A stretch of DNA of 64,000 nucleotides from Pelomonas cellulosilytica (GTDB lineage Bacteria; Pseudomonadota; Gammaproteobacteria; Burkholderiales; Burkholderiaceae_C): positions 124,001 to 188,000 of the forward strand of contig NZ_JAJTWU010000009.1 in assembly GCF_021353265.1 (NCBI RefSeq), written 5' to 3'. The stretch's first letter is position 1; each line of letters opens with the position of its first letter. The notes under the pieces are model-generated. The model was not told the origin of the DNA. It saw only the letters and a program-made list of their open reading frames with translations, and searched no databases. The position numbers and the translations under genes are program-made. Positions 33,799 to 44,019 of this stretch are shown piece by piece.

Positions 33799-34862
33799 GT
33801 CGCTTCTGGAGCGAGGTCGTCCACGGCCTCACGCCCTATGTTCCCGGCGAGCAGCCCCGCATCGAGGGCCTCGTCAAGCTGAACACGAACGAGTGCCCGT
33901 ATCCGCCCAGCGATGCCGCGTTGCACGCCATCGCCGCGGCGACGGGCGAAGGCCTGCGCCTGTACCCCGACCCGGAGGCCCGTGCGCTGAAGGAGGCTAT
34001 CGCCCGCCACCACGGCGTGCCGGTGAGCCACGTCTTCGTCGGCAACGGTTCCGACGAGGTCCTGGCCCACACCTTCCATGCGCTGCTGCGCCACCCGGCG
34101 CCGCTGCTGTACCCCGACGTCAGCTACAGCTTCTACCCCGTCTACGCGAAGCTCTACGGCATCACGCCCCGCGAGGTCCCGCTGGCCGACGACTTCAGCC
34201 TGCGTGTGGACGACCTGCTGGCCGCCGGACCCAACGGCGGCATCATCTTCCCGAACCCCAACGCGCCGACCGGCATCGCCATGCCGCGCGCCGAGGTGGA
34301 GCGGCTGCTGCGGGCCAACATGGCGTCGGTCGTCGTCGTGGACGAGGCCTATGCTGAGTACGGTGCCGAGAGTGCGATCCCGCTGGTCGCGCAGCACGAG
34401 CAGCTGCTGGTCGTGCGCACGCTGTCCAAGTCGCATGCGCTGGCCGGCCTGCGGGTGGGCTATGCCATCGGCCAGCCGGCGCTCATCGAGGCTCTCACGC
34501 GCGTCAAGGACAGCTTCAACTCCTATCCGCTGGACCGTTTGGCCATCGCCGGCAGCGTAGCGGCGCTGGATGACGCCGACTGGCTGGCCCGCACGCGCGA
34601 GCGTGTCATCGCCACGCGCGAGCGCATGAGCGCGGCGCTGCGCGAGCGGGGCGCCACGGTGCTGCCGTCGGCCGCCAACTTCATCTTCGCCAGCTTCCCG
34701 GGCCGCGACGCCGCCGCGCTGCTGGCCGCGTTGCGTGAACACAAGGTGCTGGTGCGCCACTTCAAGCGCCCGACGCGCATCGCGCCCTTCCTGCGCATCA
34801 GCGTGGGCACGGACGCCGAGACCGATGCGCTGATCTTCGCCCTCGACGCCATCCTTCGCTGA
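33795..34862 (+). CDS. hisC: Histidinol-phosphate aminotransferase
   Basis: 355 residues, PLP fold type I. Transfers an amino group from glutamate to imidazole acetol phosphate. Visible blocks: [47 protein letters not shown] and the PLP-lysine motif [16 protein letters not shown]. Starts within the vapC stop (ATGA), so its translation is coupled to the toxin gene. There is no separate Shine-Dalgarno of note. Confidence 0.96.
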   Translation: MSRFWSEVVHGLTPYVPGEQPRIEGLVKLNTNECPYPPSDAALHAIAAATGEGLRLYPDPEARALKEAIARHHGVPVSHVFVGNGSDEVLAHTFHALLRHPAPLLYPDVSYSFYPVYAKLYGITPREVPLADDFSLRVDDLLAAGPNGGIIFPNPNAPTGIAMPRAEVERLLRANMASVVVVDEAYAEYGAESAIPLVAQHEQLLVVRTLSKSHALAGLRVGYAIGQPALIEALTRVKDSFNSYPLDRLAIAGSVAALDDADWLARTRERVIATRERMSAALRERGATVLPSAANFIFASFPGRDAAALLAALREHKVLVRHFKRPTRIAPFLRISVGTDAETDALIFALDAILR

Positions 34863-34871
34863 GACCTGAAC

Positions 34872-35459
34872 ATGAGAATCGCCGAAGTCACCCGCAACAC
34901 ACGCGAGACCCGCATCACCGTGCGCGTCAACCTCGACGGCACCGGCCAGTCCAAGCTGCAGACCGGCATCGGCTTCTTCGACCACATGCTGGACCAGATC
35001 GCCCGCCACGGCCTCATCGACCTGGACGTGCACTGCGAGGGCGACCTGCACATCGACGGCCACCACACGGTGGAAGACGTGGGCATCACGCTGGGCATGG
35101 CGGTCGCGCAGGCGGTGGGCGACAAGGCGGGCCTGACGCGCTACGGCCACAGCTACGTGCCTCTGGACGAGGCGCTGTCGCGCGTCGTCATCGACCTGTC
35201 CGGCCGCCCGGGCCTGCACATGGACGTCACGTTCACGGCCGGCAGCATCGGCGCCTTCGACACGCAGCTGACCTTCGAGTTCTTCCAGGGCTTCGTCAAC
35301 CACGCGCTGGCCACCGTGCACATCGACAACCTGAAGGGCCACAACGCCCACCACCAGGCCGAGACGATGTTCAAGGCCTTCGGCCGCGCGCTGCGCATGG
35401 CGACGACGGCCGACCCTCGCTCGGCGGGGGTCATTCCCTCTACCAAGGGTTCTCTGTGA
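34872..35459 (+). CDS. hisB: Imidazoleglycerol-phosphate dehydratase
   Basis: 195 residues, monofunctional (no phosphatase domain). Dehydrates IGP to imidazole acetol phosphate with Mn2+. The two metal-binding His-rich motifs are present: [15 protein letters not shown] and [11 protein letters not shown] in the first half, and [20 protein letters not shown] in the second. Ten bases after hisC; overlaps hisH by GTGA. Confidence 0.97.
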   Translation: MRIAEVTRNTRETRITVRVNLDGTGQSKLQTGIGFFDHMLDQIARHGLIDLDVHCEGDLHIDGHHTVEDVGITLGMAVAQAVGDKAGLTRYGHSYVPLDEALSRVVIDLSGRPGLHMDVTFTAGSIGAFDTQLTFEFFQGFVNHALATVHIDNLKGHNAHHQAETMFKAFGRALRMATTADPRSAGVIPSTKGSL

Positions 35460-36103
35460 GCCGGCGCGTCGCCGTCGTCGACTACGGCATGGGCAACCTG
35501 CGCTCGGTGTCGCAGGCCGTCATCCACGCGGCCGCGGGTCAGGGGTTCGACGTCGATATCACGGCCGACCCCGACGTGATCCGCGCTGCCGAGCGCGTCG
35601 TGCTGCCCGGCCAAGGCGCCATGCGCGACTGCATGGCCGAGCTGGCCGCTTCCGGCGCCAAGGAGGCCGTGCTGGAGGCGGCAGCCGCCAAGCCGCTGCT
35701 GGGCGTGTGCGTCGGCATGCAGATGCTGCTGGACCACAGCGAGGAGCAAGACACGCCGGGCCTGGGTCTGATCCCCGGGCGCGTGCAGCGTTTCCGGCTG
35801 GAGGGCCGGCTGCAGGACGACGGCAGCCGCTTCAAGGTGCCGCAGATGGGCTGGAACCGCGTGCACCAGCCGCGGGCACATCCGGTGTGGGATGGCATCC
35901 CCGACCAGAGCTGGTTCTACTTCGTGCACAGCTTCTACGCGACGACCGCGTTGCCCGAACACAGCGTCGGCGAGACCGACTACGGCCTTCGCTTTACCTG
36001 TGCAGTGGCGCGGGATAACATTTTTGCGACCCAATTCCACCCCGAGAAAAGTGCTGCGCTGGGCCTCGCCCTGTACCGCAACTTCCTTCATTGGAAGCCC
36101 TGA
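35456..36103 (+). CDS. hisH: Imidazole glycerol phosphate synthase, glutaminase subunit
   Basis: 215 residues, class I glutamine amidotransferase. The catalytic triad is in [10 protein letters not shown] (Cys) and the C-terminal [10 protein letters not shown] (His and Glu). With HisF it makes IGP and AICAR from PRFAR. The GTG start overlaps the hisB stop. The N-terminus [18 protein letters not shown] is canonical. Confidence 0.96.
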   Translation: MSRRVAVVDYGMGNLRSVSQAVIHAAAGQGFDVDITADPDVIRAAERVVLPGQGAMRDCMAELAASGAKEAVLEAAAAKPLLGVCVGMQMLLDHSEEQDTPGLGLIPGRVQRFRLEGRLQDDGSRFKVPQMGWNRVHQPRAHPVWDGIPDQSWFYFVHSFYATTALPEHSVGETDYGLRFTCAVARDNIFATQFHPEKSAALGLALYRNFLHWKP

Positions 36104-36166
36104 TCGCCAAGAGCTGATCCGCACTTTCTCGTCCCCGACCTTCCCCCAGCCCTACCGCCCTCGGCC

Positions 36167-36916
36167 ATGCTGCTGATCCCTGCCATCGACCTGAAAGACG
36201 GTCGCTGCGTCCGCCTCAAGCAAGGCGACATGAACGACTCCACCACCTTCGGCGAGGACCCGGCCGCGATGGCCCGGCGCTGGGTGGATGCCGGTGCCCG
36301 CCGCCTGCATCTGGTGGACCTGAACGGCGCCTTTGCCGGCAAGCCGGTCAATGAGCCCGCCATCAAGGCCATCATCAAGGCCGTGGGCGACGAGATCCCC
36401 ATCCAGCTCGGCGGCGGCATCCGAGATCTCGACACCATCGAGCGCTACCTCGATGATGGCCTGAGCTTCGTCATCATCGGCACTGCTGCGGTGAAGAGCC
36501 CCGGCTTCCTGAAGGACGCCTGCACGGCCTTCGGCGGCCACATCATCGTGGGGCTGGACGCCAAGGATGGCAAGGTCGCGACCGACGGCTGGAGCAAGCT
36601 GACCGGCCACGAGGTCGTCGATCTGGCCAAGAAGTTCGAGGACTACGGCGTCGAAGGCGTCATCTACACCGACATCGGGCGCGACGGCATGCTGACCGGC
36701 ATCAACATCGACGCCACCGTCAAGCTGGCCCAGGCGCTGACCATCCCCGTCATCGCGTCGGGCGGTCTGTCTGACATCGCCGACATCGAGCGGCTGTGCG
36801 CCGTCGAGCGCGAGGGCGTGGAAGGCGTCATCTGCGGCCGGTCCATCTATACCGGTGCCCTCGATTTCGCTGCCGCGCAGAAGCGCGCCGACGAGCTGCT
36901 GGCGGCGGCCGGCTGA
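36167..36916 (+). CDS. hisA: Phosphoribosylformimino-AICAR phosphate isomerase
   Basis: 249 residues, a (beta/alpha)8 barrel. Isomerises ProFAR to PRFAR. Motifs: [20 protein letters not shown] with the catalytic Asp, [24 protein letters not shown], and [15 protein letters not shown] with the second catalytic Asp. A 63-base gap after hisH is the longest within hisCBHAF. Its stop overlaps the hisF start by one base (TGATG). Confidence 0.97.
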   Translation: MLLIPAIDLKDGRCVRLKQGDMNDSTTFGEDPAAMARRWVDAGARRLHLVDLNGAFAGKPVNEPAIKAIIKAVGDEIPIQLGGGIRDLDTIERYLDDGLSFVIIGTAAVKSPGFLKDACTAFGGHIIVGLDAKDGKVATDGWSKLTGHEVVDLAKKFEDYGVEGVIYTDIGRDGMLTGINIDATVKLAQALTIPVIASGGLSDIADIERLCAVEREGVEGVICGRSIYTGALDFAAAQKRADELLAAAG

Positions 36917-37695
36917 TGTTGGCCAAGCGCATCATCCCCTGCCTGGACGTCACGGCCGGCCGCGTCGTCAAGGGCGTCAACTTCGTCGGCCTGCGCGACG
37001 CGGGCGACCCTGTCGACATCGCCGCCCGCTACAACGAGCAGGGCGCCGACGAGATCACCTTCCTCGACATCACCGCCACCAGCGACGGCCGCGACCTGAT
37101 CCTGCACATCATCGAGGCCGTTGCCAGCCAGGTCTTCATCCCGCTGACAGTGGGGGGCGGTGTGCGCTCGGTGGCTGACGTGCGCCGGCTGCTGAATGCC
37201 GGGGCCGACAAGGTCAGCTTCAACTCCGCGGCCGTGGCCGACCCCGAGCTGATCCGCGCCGCGAGCGACCGGTACGGCGCGCAGTGCATCGTCGTCGCCA
37301 TCGACGCCAAGCGCCGGCAGGGCGACGACCTCGCCGCGCGCGGCCCGGGCTGGGATGTCTACACGCACGGCGGGCGCAAGAACGTGGGCCTGGACGCCGT
37401 GGCCTGGGCGAAGCAGATGGCCGATTTCGGCGCCGGCGAGATCCTTCTGACCAGCATGGACCGCGACGGCACGAAGAGCGGCTTCGACCTGGAACTCACC
37501 CGCGCGGTGTCCGACGCCGTGCCCGTACCCGTCATCGCATCCGGCGGCGTCGGCGGCCTGGACGATCTGGCCGACGGCATCACGAAAGGCGGCGCAGACG
37601 CCGTGCTCGCCGCCAGCATCTTCCACTTCGGCCAGCACACGGTGGGCGAGGCCAAGGCGCTGATGGCTGCGCGCGGTATTCCCGTCCGGCAGTAG
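36916..37695 (+). CDS. hisF: Imidazole glycerol phosphate synthase, cyclase subunit
   Basis: 259 residues. Barrel homologous to His[21 protein letters not shown] with the catalytic Asp and [19 protein letters not shown] with the second. Pairs with HisH. The start is at the hisA stop; an upstream extension of the frame overlaps hisA and is rejected. It is the last his gene of the cluster; hisI and hisE, which often follow in related bacteria, are absent here. Confidence 0.97.
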   Translation: MLAKRIIPCLDVTAGRVVKGVNFVGLRDAGDPVDIAARYNEQGADEITFLDITATSDGRDLILHIIEAVASQVFIPLTVGGGVRSVADVRRLLNAGADKVSFNSAAVADPELIRAASDRYGAQCIVVAIDAKRRQGDDLAARGPGWDVYTHGGRKNVGLDAVAWAKQMADFGAGEILLTSMDRDGTKSGFDLELTRAVSDAVPVPVIASGGVGGLDDLADGITKGGADAVLAASIFHFGQHTVGEAKALMAARGIPVRQ

Positions 37696-37698
37696 TTC

Positions 37699-38247
37699 GT
37701 GGGAGAGGTGCGCATCATCGGGGGGCAGTGGAAGCGCTCCAAGCTGCCGGTGCCCGATGTTCCCGGCCTGCGTCCGACGTCGGACCGCGTGCGGGAGACC
37801 CTGTTCAACTGGCTCGGGCAGACGCTCGCCGGCTGGCGCGTGCTGGACGCATTCGCGGGCAGTGGTGCGCTGGGCTTCGAGGCCGCCTCGCGTGGCGCGG
37901 AGGCCGTCGTGATGGTCGAGCGTGAGGCCGTGTTGGTGGATGGCCTGCGGGCCAGCCAGAAGCGCCTGCAGGCGGCCGCCGTCACGATCCATCGTGCGAA
38001 CGCGCTGAACTGGATGGGCGCTTGCACGGCGCGCTTCGACCTGATCCTGCTGGACCCGCCGTTCGCCGACGACCTGTTCGATCGCGCCCTTGCCGCCGCG
38101 GCGCCGCTTCTGGCCGACGATGGTCTGCTGTACGTCGAGTCGCCGCACGGCATGCAGCCGCCCGCCGGATTGACCGTCTGGCGGCAGGGCCGCGCGGGCG
38201 CCGTGCACTATCAGCTGCTGCGACGCGAGGACAATCCGGCCTCATGA
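37699..38247 (+). CDS. rsmD: 16S rRNA (guanine(966)-N2)-methyltransferase
   Basis: 182 residues, SAM-dependent. RIIGGQWKRSKLPV is the family start, LRPTSDRVRETLFNWL follows, VLDAFAGSGALGFEAASRG binds SAM, and LLDPPF is the amino-methylating motif. It modifies G966 of 16S rRNA during 30S assembly. GTG start three bases after the hisF stop. rsmD-coaD pairing is common across bacteria. Confidence 0.95.
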   Translation: MGEVRIIGGQWKRSKLPVPDVPGLRPTSDRVRETLFNWLGQTLAGWRVLDAFAGSGALGFEAASRGAEAVVMVEREAVLVDGLRASQKRLQAAAVTIHRANALNWMGACTARFDLILLDPPFADDLFDRALAAAAPLLADDGLLYVESPHGMQPPAGLTVWRQGRAGAVHYQLLRREDNPAS

Positions 38248-38293
38248 TCACGCCTCCCACGCCCGCTTCGTTCGTTGCCCGGGCGGCACTCAG

Positions 38294-39060
<767 letters not shown>

Positions 39061-39130
39061 CAAGCGCACACCTTTGCTAACGCCGGCAACCGGCGTGCCT
39101 CCCTAGAGTCGCGAGCGACCAGGAGGCATC

Positions 39131-39877
39131 GTGGACCGCAACAGCAACGACCGCCACAGCACGCCGCTCGAAGGTGCGAGCCCGGAAACGGGCCGGCTCC
39201 CCGTTGCGCCATCGCCATTTGTTTGCCAGCCGTGCCGGAGATTCGACCGGCTCATGTTGCGGCTGGGCGCTGCGCTCGCGCTATGCGCGTGGCTGCCGAC
39301 GCACAGTACGGCGCAGACAGCCACGATCGGCAGTGATGTTCGCGCGCCGGGGTGCCTCCTGGTCGACAGCTCCCTGTCGCTGCTCCCGCAGGGCGGCAGC
39401 GTCGCCCGGGCCGCACCTGCGGTGGCAAACGCCGCCGCCGGCCAGCCACCGTTGCTCGACCTGTTCTCGCGCAGCGACGTGCGCGGCGTCACGCCGACCC
39501 GGTCCACCGGCGCCACGTGGGACGCCAGCGTCAGGTCCGGCGCGACCGATGCTCCCGCCCGCTTCGCCATCGATGCAGCCGGTGCTCGGGGGCTGCTGGC
39601 CATGGCCGTCGCCATGCCGCTCGGCGAAGCCCGCCGCCCGGCCTTCGAGCCGGCCCGGTTGCAGACGACGGGTCTGGTCGCCGGGCCGGTGCGCGCGCTG
39701 TCTCCAGCGCTGGCCGCCAGCAGCGCGTCCGAACACACCGACATCGACCTCGGCCTTCCGCTCGGCAGGGCCGCGAGGCTCATTGGCTCCCGCGGCATGC
39801 TGGGCGGGCCGCGATCCTGCGTCTTGACGTCGGGCACGGCTGCAGGCGAGGCCGGCCGTCGCGCGGTCTGGGTCTGA
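39131..39877 (+). CDS. Hypothetical exported protein
   Basis: 248 residues. After about 40 polar residues comes a hydrophobic segment (LMLRLGAALALCAWL) ending HSTAQ, so it may be an exported protein with a long N-terminal region. The rest is Ala/Gly/Ser-rich with two Cys (APGCLLVDSS, GPRSCVLTSG) and no recognisable domain. AGGAGG at 39120-39125 supports the GTG start. Codon use is normal, but I cannot name a function. Confidence 0.5.
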   Translation: MDRNSNDRHSTPLEGASPETGRLPVAPSPFVCQPCRRFDRLMLRLGAALALCAWLPTHSTAQTATIGSDVRAPGCLLVDSSLSLLPQGGSVARAAPAVANAAAGQPPLLDLFSRSDVRGVTPTRSTGATWDASVRSGATDAPARFAIDAAGARGLLAMAVAMPLGEARRPAFEPARLQTTGLVAGPVRALSPALAASSASEHTDIDLGLPLGRAARLIGSRGMLGGPRSCVLTSGTAAGEAGRRAVWV

Positions 39878-39881
39878 CGGC

Positions 39882-40013
39882 TCAGCGCCGCTCTACATAG
39901 TTCTCCCCGTTCAGCCACAGCACGCCGCCATTTTTTGAGTCAGTGAGCAGCACGCGCGTCGTAGTCGATGCAAAGCAGCAGGCCGTCCGTGCGCTAGCGG
40001 CGCGCGGCGCTCG
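39882..40013 (-). pseudogene. Decayed copy of the 3' end of the 41753-42868 gene
   Basis: The stretch aligns base by base with 41754-41902, the C-terminal coding end of the minus-strand gene at 41753-42868: shared runs include CTCTCCCCG-like, CAGCCACAGCACGCC and GGCCGTCCGTGCG. About 19 bases are missing and several substitutions break the frame. It encodes the degenerate equivalent of the terminal LWLDGE-YVERR region. It and the intact gene flank the lipoprotein gene at 40064-41725. Confidence 0.75.
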
Positions 40014-40063
40014 AAGCGCTGCCCCCGGATAGACTGCCGGCCTTTTTGCTGCCAGCGTTCGTC

Positions 40064-41725
40064 ATGCGTCGCCTCTTATCCCTGGTTTGTCCACTTCTTC
40101 TTGCCGCATGTGGTGGCGGAGGAGGCGGTGGGGCAAATGGCGGGGGGAGCGGCGGCGGCACGAGCGGTGGCGTCGACAACAGTTGGCTGAGCTTCTCGCC
40201 CACCGTCAGTGAGGTGACTGCTTACGCGGGCGAATCGACATCGTTCACGATCACAGCGACGTCGAGCAAAGTCATTGATGGTGTTTTCAACCTGGCCGTC
40301 ATCGACGGCCGTGGCGTCGTGAGCACCGACCTTGATGTTCGCAACCCGTCGCCGCTCACCTATACCGCGTCGCTCAAGGTGGCCTCCACGTTGGCTGCGG
40401 GAACCTATGAAGGCCGCTTCGAAGTCAGGCTTTGCAGAGATGTGCCCACCACATGCGCGCAGCCCATCGCCGGTTCCCCCTGGCAGGTGCCCTACAAGAT
40501 CACTGTTCAGCCGGTATCCAATCTGACGCCGCTCACGTCATTGACAGGCGCCGCTGGGTGGTCCACCTATCAGGGCAATGCGGCACACACGGGCTTCGTC
40601 GATGCCAGCGTTTCCGCGTCGAACTTCAACAGGCGCTGGGTGCGGGACATCATGGCGGGCGCCGTGTCGACGGATTCCGGTCGCGTTTTCGTCAGTGGCC
40701 CAGAGAACAGATCACTTCCCCTCAGGGCATTGAGCGAGCATGACGGAAGCGACCTGTGGCAACTGTCGACAGCCAAGGTATTGATCAGCGGCCCTGCAAG
40801 CGCTGGAGGCAAAGTATGGGTGTTGGCGCAGCCCACGGACTTCGGCAGTGCAGGCTGGGAGTTTTGGGCCATTGACGCGGCTACTGGGACGCAATTGACT
40901 CGCGCCCCACTTGACTCCGATGTCTTCCAAAGTCCGCGCCTGGCGCCCGTACCTGATGGAGGTAGTGTCTATTTCGCTGCGGACACCGGAATCTCCATCG
41001 GCCGGCGCAGCCAGAGCGACGGTAAGCCAGAGTGGCTCCATTTCGCCTATTCCAATCGTATCGAGCGCTGGACGCCAACGGTCGGAGGCGGGTGGGCGAT
41101 GGTGTTCGATTTGGGCTCCCTCCATGTGACGGATTTAGCCACCGGCACTCAGAGCTTCGACATCCAAGGGCCCAAGCCCTTGTCTGGATCCGGCGTATGG
41201 CGGGCGAACGGCGCGCCAGCACTCGGTCCGAATGGCTTGGCTTATGCGACGGCTTACAACACCCCGTTTGGCTCTCAATACGGTGCCGGGCAGCTCGTCG
41301 CATTCGACTTGAATGCGCGCAGCGTTCGTTGGTCGAGCAGCCTGAATACGGTGCGCTCCAATCCCGTTCTTGCGCGCGGCGTCGTGTACGTGACGCTGGA
41401 TAGTCGGACGCTTTTGGCGGTGGATGCTGCGACTGGGGCGGAGTTGTGGCGTTGGGATGTGCCGAAGCCGGCCGTCGACCCCAGCGCGCCGACGTCCGTC
41501 CCCGGCAGTTATGGGCCGGACGCGCCGCTGCTGGTCGTCGGTGACTACGCCTTCATGGGGGTTGACCAGATGACTTACGCCGTGGATTTGCGCACGCACA
41601 AACTGGCCTGGCAGTACCCGCTGTCCGGTCAGATGGCGGTGTCCGCCAACGGAGTTCTTTTCATTTCCAGCGATCAGAACGGCGTTGGCAATGTCAGCAA
41701 GCTCGTGGCCATCAACTTGCGTTGA
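40064..41725 (+). CDS. PQQ-like beta-propeller lipoprotein
   Basis: 553 residues. Lipobox LLLAACGG with a poly-Gly linker, then an Ig-like domain (about residues 45-150, SPTVSEVTAYAGESTSFTIT) and a propeller of PQQ/WD40-like strands: GWSTYQGNAAHTGF, GSDLWQLSTAKVL, WEFWAIDAATGTQL, LVAFDLNARSVRWSS, LLAVDAATGAELWRW, YAVDLRTHKLAWQYP. Probably outer-membrane anchored and ligand or protein binding; PQQ itself is not required in many such proteins. ATG 40064 is preferred (signal peptide MRRLLSLVCPLLLAAC); ATG 40046 is possible. Its base composition is less GC-rich than neighbours and it sits between a gene and a copy of that gene's end, which suggests insertion. Confidence 0.82.
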   Translation: MRRLLSLVCPLLLAACGGGGGGGANGGGSGGGTSGGVDNSWLSFSPTVSEVTAYAGESTSFTITATSSKVIDGVFNLAVIDGRGVVSTDLDVRNPSPLTYTASLKVASTLAAGTYEGRFEVRLCRDVPTTCAQPIAGSPWQVPYKITVQPVSNLTPLTSLTGAAGWSTYQGNAAHTGFVDASVSASNFNRRWVRDIMAGAVSTDSGRVFVSGPENRSLPLRALSEHDGSDLWQLSTAKVLISGPASAGGKVWVLAQPTDFGSAGWEFWAIDAATGTQLTRAPLDSDVFQSPRLAPVPDGGSVYFAADTGISIGRRSQSDGKPEWLHFAYSNRIERWTPTVGGGWAMVFDLGSLHVTDLATGTQSFDIQGPKPLSGSGVWRANGAPALGPNGLAYATAYNTPFGSQYGAGQLVAFDLNARSVRWSSSLNTVRSNPVLARGVVYVTLDSRTLLAVDAATGAELWRWDVPKPAVDPSAPTSVPGSYGPDAPLLVVGDYAFMGVDQMTYAVDLRTHKLAWQYPLSGQMAVSANGVLFISSDQNGVGNVSKLVAINLR

Positions 41726-41744
41726 CCTGGGTTCAAAGCACTTT

Positions 41745-41762
41745 GCGACGCTTCAGCGTCGC
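41745..41762. terminator. Short hairpin between convergent genes
   Basis: Perfect 8-bp repeat GCGACGCT/AGCGTCGC with a two-base loop overlapping the stop of the minus-strand gene. No T-run follows on either strand, so terminator function is doubtful. Confidence 0.25.
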
Positions 41763-42868
41763 TCCACGTAGCTCTCCCCGTCCAGCCACAGCACGCCCCC
41801 TGGCTTCTTGGGGTCAGTGATCAGCACGCGCTGCTCGCGCGAGCCGTCCTCGTAGTCGATGCGCAGCAGGAGGCCGTCCGTGCGGTAGCGGCCGCGGCGC
41901 TCACCGGACCCGCCGCGGGTGACGACGGAGGTGTCGCCAGCCTGCGCCGTGCTGCCCACCGCGCCGCTGCGCACGACGCCGCCGTCGGCGGCGAAGCGGT
42001 ATTCGTCCACCACCGTGACCGACTGCTGGCCGCCCACGGCGATGTTGCCGACGCCGCTCGTGCTGCGAAAACGCCCGGCCAGCCGCAGGTCTGCCGGCAG
42101 GCGGGCATAGGTGTTGTCGAAGGGCAGGTCCTCCCATTGGCCGTTCTTCAGCACCTGCACCTTGCCGCCCTGGCGGCGCCAGCGGCTCCAGTCGTCGGCA
42201 TGGGCGGAGCGGTGGGCGTTCATGCCGCCGGCATAACGCAGGCCGGACACGTCCTTCAGCACCTCGCCGGACTTGAACAGCACGACCGGGAAGATGTCCA
42301 GCGCGATGAACCCGCCCATGCCCATCTTGGGGCGCGTGTCGAAGGCGAAGCTGTCGATCTGCTCCAGCGTCGCAGCAGCCACCGGAGCCGCGGGCGGCAC
42401 GGTGGACGGTGTGGTGGGCGACTTGAGTGGTGGGGCCGTTGGTGCGAGGGCGGGCGGCGGTGATACCGGCGCCGGCGCGGCGGCCAGCTCGCGGCCGAAG
42501 CGTGCGTCCGGCAGCTGCGTCAGTGAGGCGGCGGCCCGGCAATCGTCGGCGCCCTTGCTGTGCGCCATCTGCACGATCAGCTGGGCGGCGCGGTCTACCT
42601 GGGCGGCGAAGCTGGGGTCGGCGCGCAGCGCCGTCGTGCGCGAGCGCATCGCGTCGACGCCGTTGTCGGCCTGCCAGCGTTGCACCTGTTCGCGCTGCGT
42701 GGCGGTGTAGCGGCCGGCACAGCCATCGTCGAGACGGTCGAAGGTCGTGACGAAGATGGCGGCCTGGATGAGTGCGCGGTCCGGCTGCGCGGTGGCGATG
42801 CCCGTGGTGGCCACCGCCAAGCAGGCTAGCAGGGCAGCTCGCGTACGGCGCGCGGGCTGGAGAGGCAT
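41753..42868 (-). CDS. Exported hypothetical protein with Pro-rich linker
   Basis: 371 residues. Signal peptide (RAALLACLAVATTGIATAQ), an N-terminal helical part with DDGCAGRYTATQREQVQRW and DDCRAAASL, a Pro/Ala linker around residues 145-180, and a C-terminal beta domain (MGGFIALDIFPVVLFKSGEVL, VTVVDEYRFAADGGVV, GRYRTDGLLLRIDYEDGS, LWLDGESYVERR). The C-terminal domain resembles uncharacterised lipocalin-like repeats; I cannot assign a function. ATG 42868 is chosen for the signal peptide; 42940 is an alternative. A decayed copy of its 3' end lies at 39882-40013. Confidence 0.7.
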   Translation of the reverse strand: MPLQPARRTRAALLACLAVATTGIATAQPDRALIQAAIFVTTFDRLDDGCAGRYTATQREQVQRWQADNGVDAMRSRTTALRADPSFAAQVDRAAQLIVQMAHSKGADDCRAAASLTQLPDARFGRELAAAPAPVSPPPALAPTAPPLKSPTTPSTVPPAAPVAAATLEQIDSFAFDTRPKMGMGGFIALDIFPVVLFKSGEVLKDVSGLRYAGGMNAHRSAHADDWSRWRRQGGKVQVLKNGQWEDLPFDNTYARLPADLRLAGRFRSTSGVGNIAVGGQQSVTVVDEYRFAADGGVVRSGAVGSTAQAGDTSVVTRGGSGERRGRYRTDGLLLRIDYEDGSREQRVLITDPKKPGGVLWLDGESYVERR

Positions 42869-42967
42869 GGGCGACGCGGGCATCGGCGGTGCGGCGAGTT
42901 TGCGGCTCGCAAGTGGAGTGCCGCGCCGAGCCGGCGGCAAGCCCTAGTCTGCTAGACGCCGCCGTGT

Positions 42968-43972
42968 TCAGCGCAGCAGCGCCCTCAACACCTGCGCGAG
43001 CCGCGCGCCCGCGATCGTCAGCTGCTGGCGCTTGATGGCGTCCATTCGGGCGTCGTAGCCGCCGGGCAGCGCGACCGTCCAGCGCGAAGCCTGGCGGGGC
43101 GAGAACACGAGCCCGTCGAAGGCGGGGCCGGCCGCGCTCAGGGCCTGGGTGGCCCAGAGCGCAGGCCAGTCGGCCGGGTCGCCGGCATCCACGGGGACCT
43201 GGCGCGCCTCAGCCAGCCATGCGGTGTCCACATGGGCGGGCCGCAACGATTCGGGCACGGCATCCCAGAGGCCGTGCAGCTTGGCCGCCGGCGTCGCGGT
43301 GGCAGCGGCGATGTAGAGGCTGTTGCCGCCGATGGTGTTGCTGGCGGGGTCGAAACCCTGCTGATCCGGGTCCAGCCGCTCGCCACCCGCGCCGAGGTAG
43401 ACGGAGCCGACATGCAGCGGCTGGTGCACGTCGCCCACCAGGTGCACCAGCACCAGCAGCGCCTCGCGCGGACCGCGATAGTCCGGCGGGCCGGACGTAG
43501 GCCGGCGCTGCAGCACGCGAATGGCTTGCCGCAGCGCGCCCACGACGTCGTCCGGCCGCGTGCCGGTGAGGCCCGGCCGGTAGTGGCTGCGCTGCAGCGT
43601 CACGTCGGTGTAGTGCGTCTGCTTGTGGCAGGGCTCTTCACCGTACAGCGTGCACTGCCTGTCGTTGCGGCGCACATAGTCGGCCATCTCGGCGATGAGC
43701 TCGGGCGTTTCCAGCGGCAGACACTCGGGATATTGGCCTGCCGTCGCGTACTCGAAGTCCCGACGCGGGGCGATGCCCTTGGCGCAGTCGGCCCACACGG
43801 CGGCCAGCGGCAGCGGGATGTCGTCCAGCAGCTCCCGCACGCGGGCCTCGGTGGTGCTGCCCTTCAGCAGCCCGGCCGCAACGGTGGCGACCGTCTGGTG
43901 CGCGTCGGCTCCCCAGGCTTGGGCGAGCGTGGACATGAGTGCGAGCGCGGCGGTGATGAGGAGTCGGTGCAT
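42968..43972 (-). CDS. Secreted S1/P1-type zinc nuclease
   Basis: 334 residues. Cleavage after the signal peptide (MHRLLITAALALMSTLAQA) would leave WGADAH at the N-terminus, and in this family the N-terminal Trp amine and nearby His bind zinc. Other ligands are visible in HYTDVTLQRSHY and VHLVGDVHQPLHVG. These enzymes degrade single-stranded DNA and RNA in the periplasm or outside. ATG 43972 is preferred over 44008 because it gives this mature end. It lies 47 bases downstream of cobQ and may be read from the same transcript. Confidence 0.9.
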   Translation of the reverse strand: MHRLLITAALALMSTLAQAWGADAHQTVATVAAGLLKGSTTEARVRELLDDIPLPLAAVWADCAKGIAPRRDFEYATAGQYPECLPLETPELIAEMADYVRRNDRQCTLYGEEPCHKQTHYTDVTLQRSHYRPGLTGTRPDDVVGALRQAIRVLQRRPTSGPPDYRGPREALLVLVHLVGDVHQPLHVGSVYLGAGGERLDPDQQGFDPASNTIGGNSLYIAAATATPAAKLHGLWDAVPESLRPAHVDTAWLAEARQVPVDAGDPADWPALWATQALSAAGPAFDGLVFSPRQASRWTVALPGGYDARMDAIKRQQLTIAGARLAQVLRALLR

Positions 43973-44019
43973 CCGCGGGAACGATCCAGAGGCCGTCAAG
44001 CCCGCCATGTTGCCTGGAC

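Noticed and set aside
33795-34862. Frameshifted or truncated hisC because of the toxin-antitoxin insertion
   Set aside because: The frame is complete, with the normal start region and PLP-lysine motif.
38248-38293. A small gene or promoter between rsmD and coaD
   Set aside because: Only 46 bases with no convincing -10/-35 or ORF.
39080-39096. Hairpin ACGCCGG/CCGGCGT after the ferredoxin gene as terminator
   Set aside because: Only seven base pairs and no T-run on either side; too weak to call.
40112-40165. Gly-codon repeat after the lipobox as a phase-variation tract
   Set aside because: The run is of mixed GGN codons, not a mononucleotide or exact short repeat, and poly-Gly linkers after a lipidated Cys are common in these bacteria.
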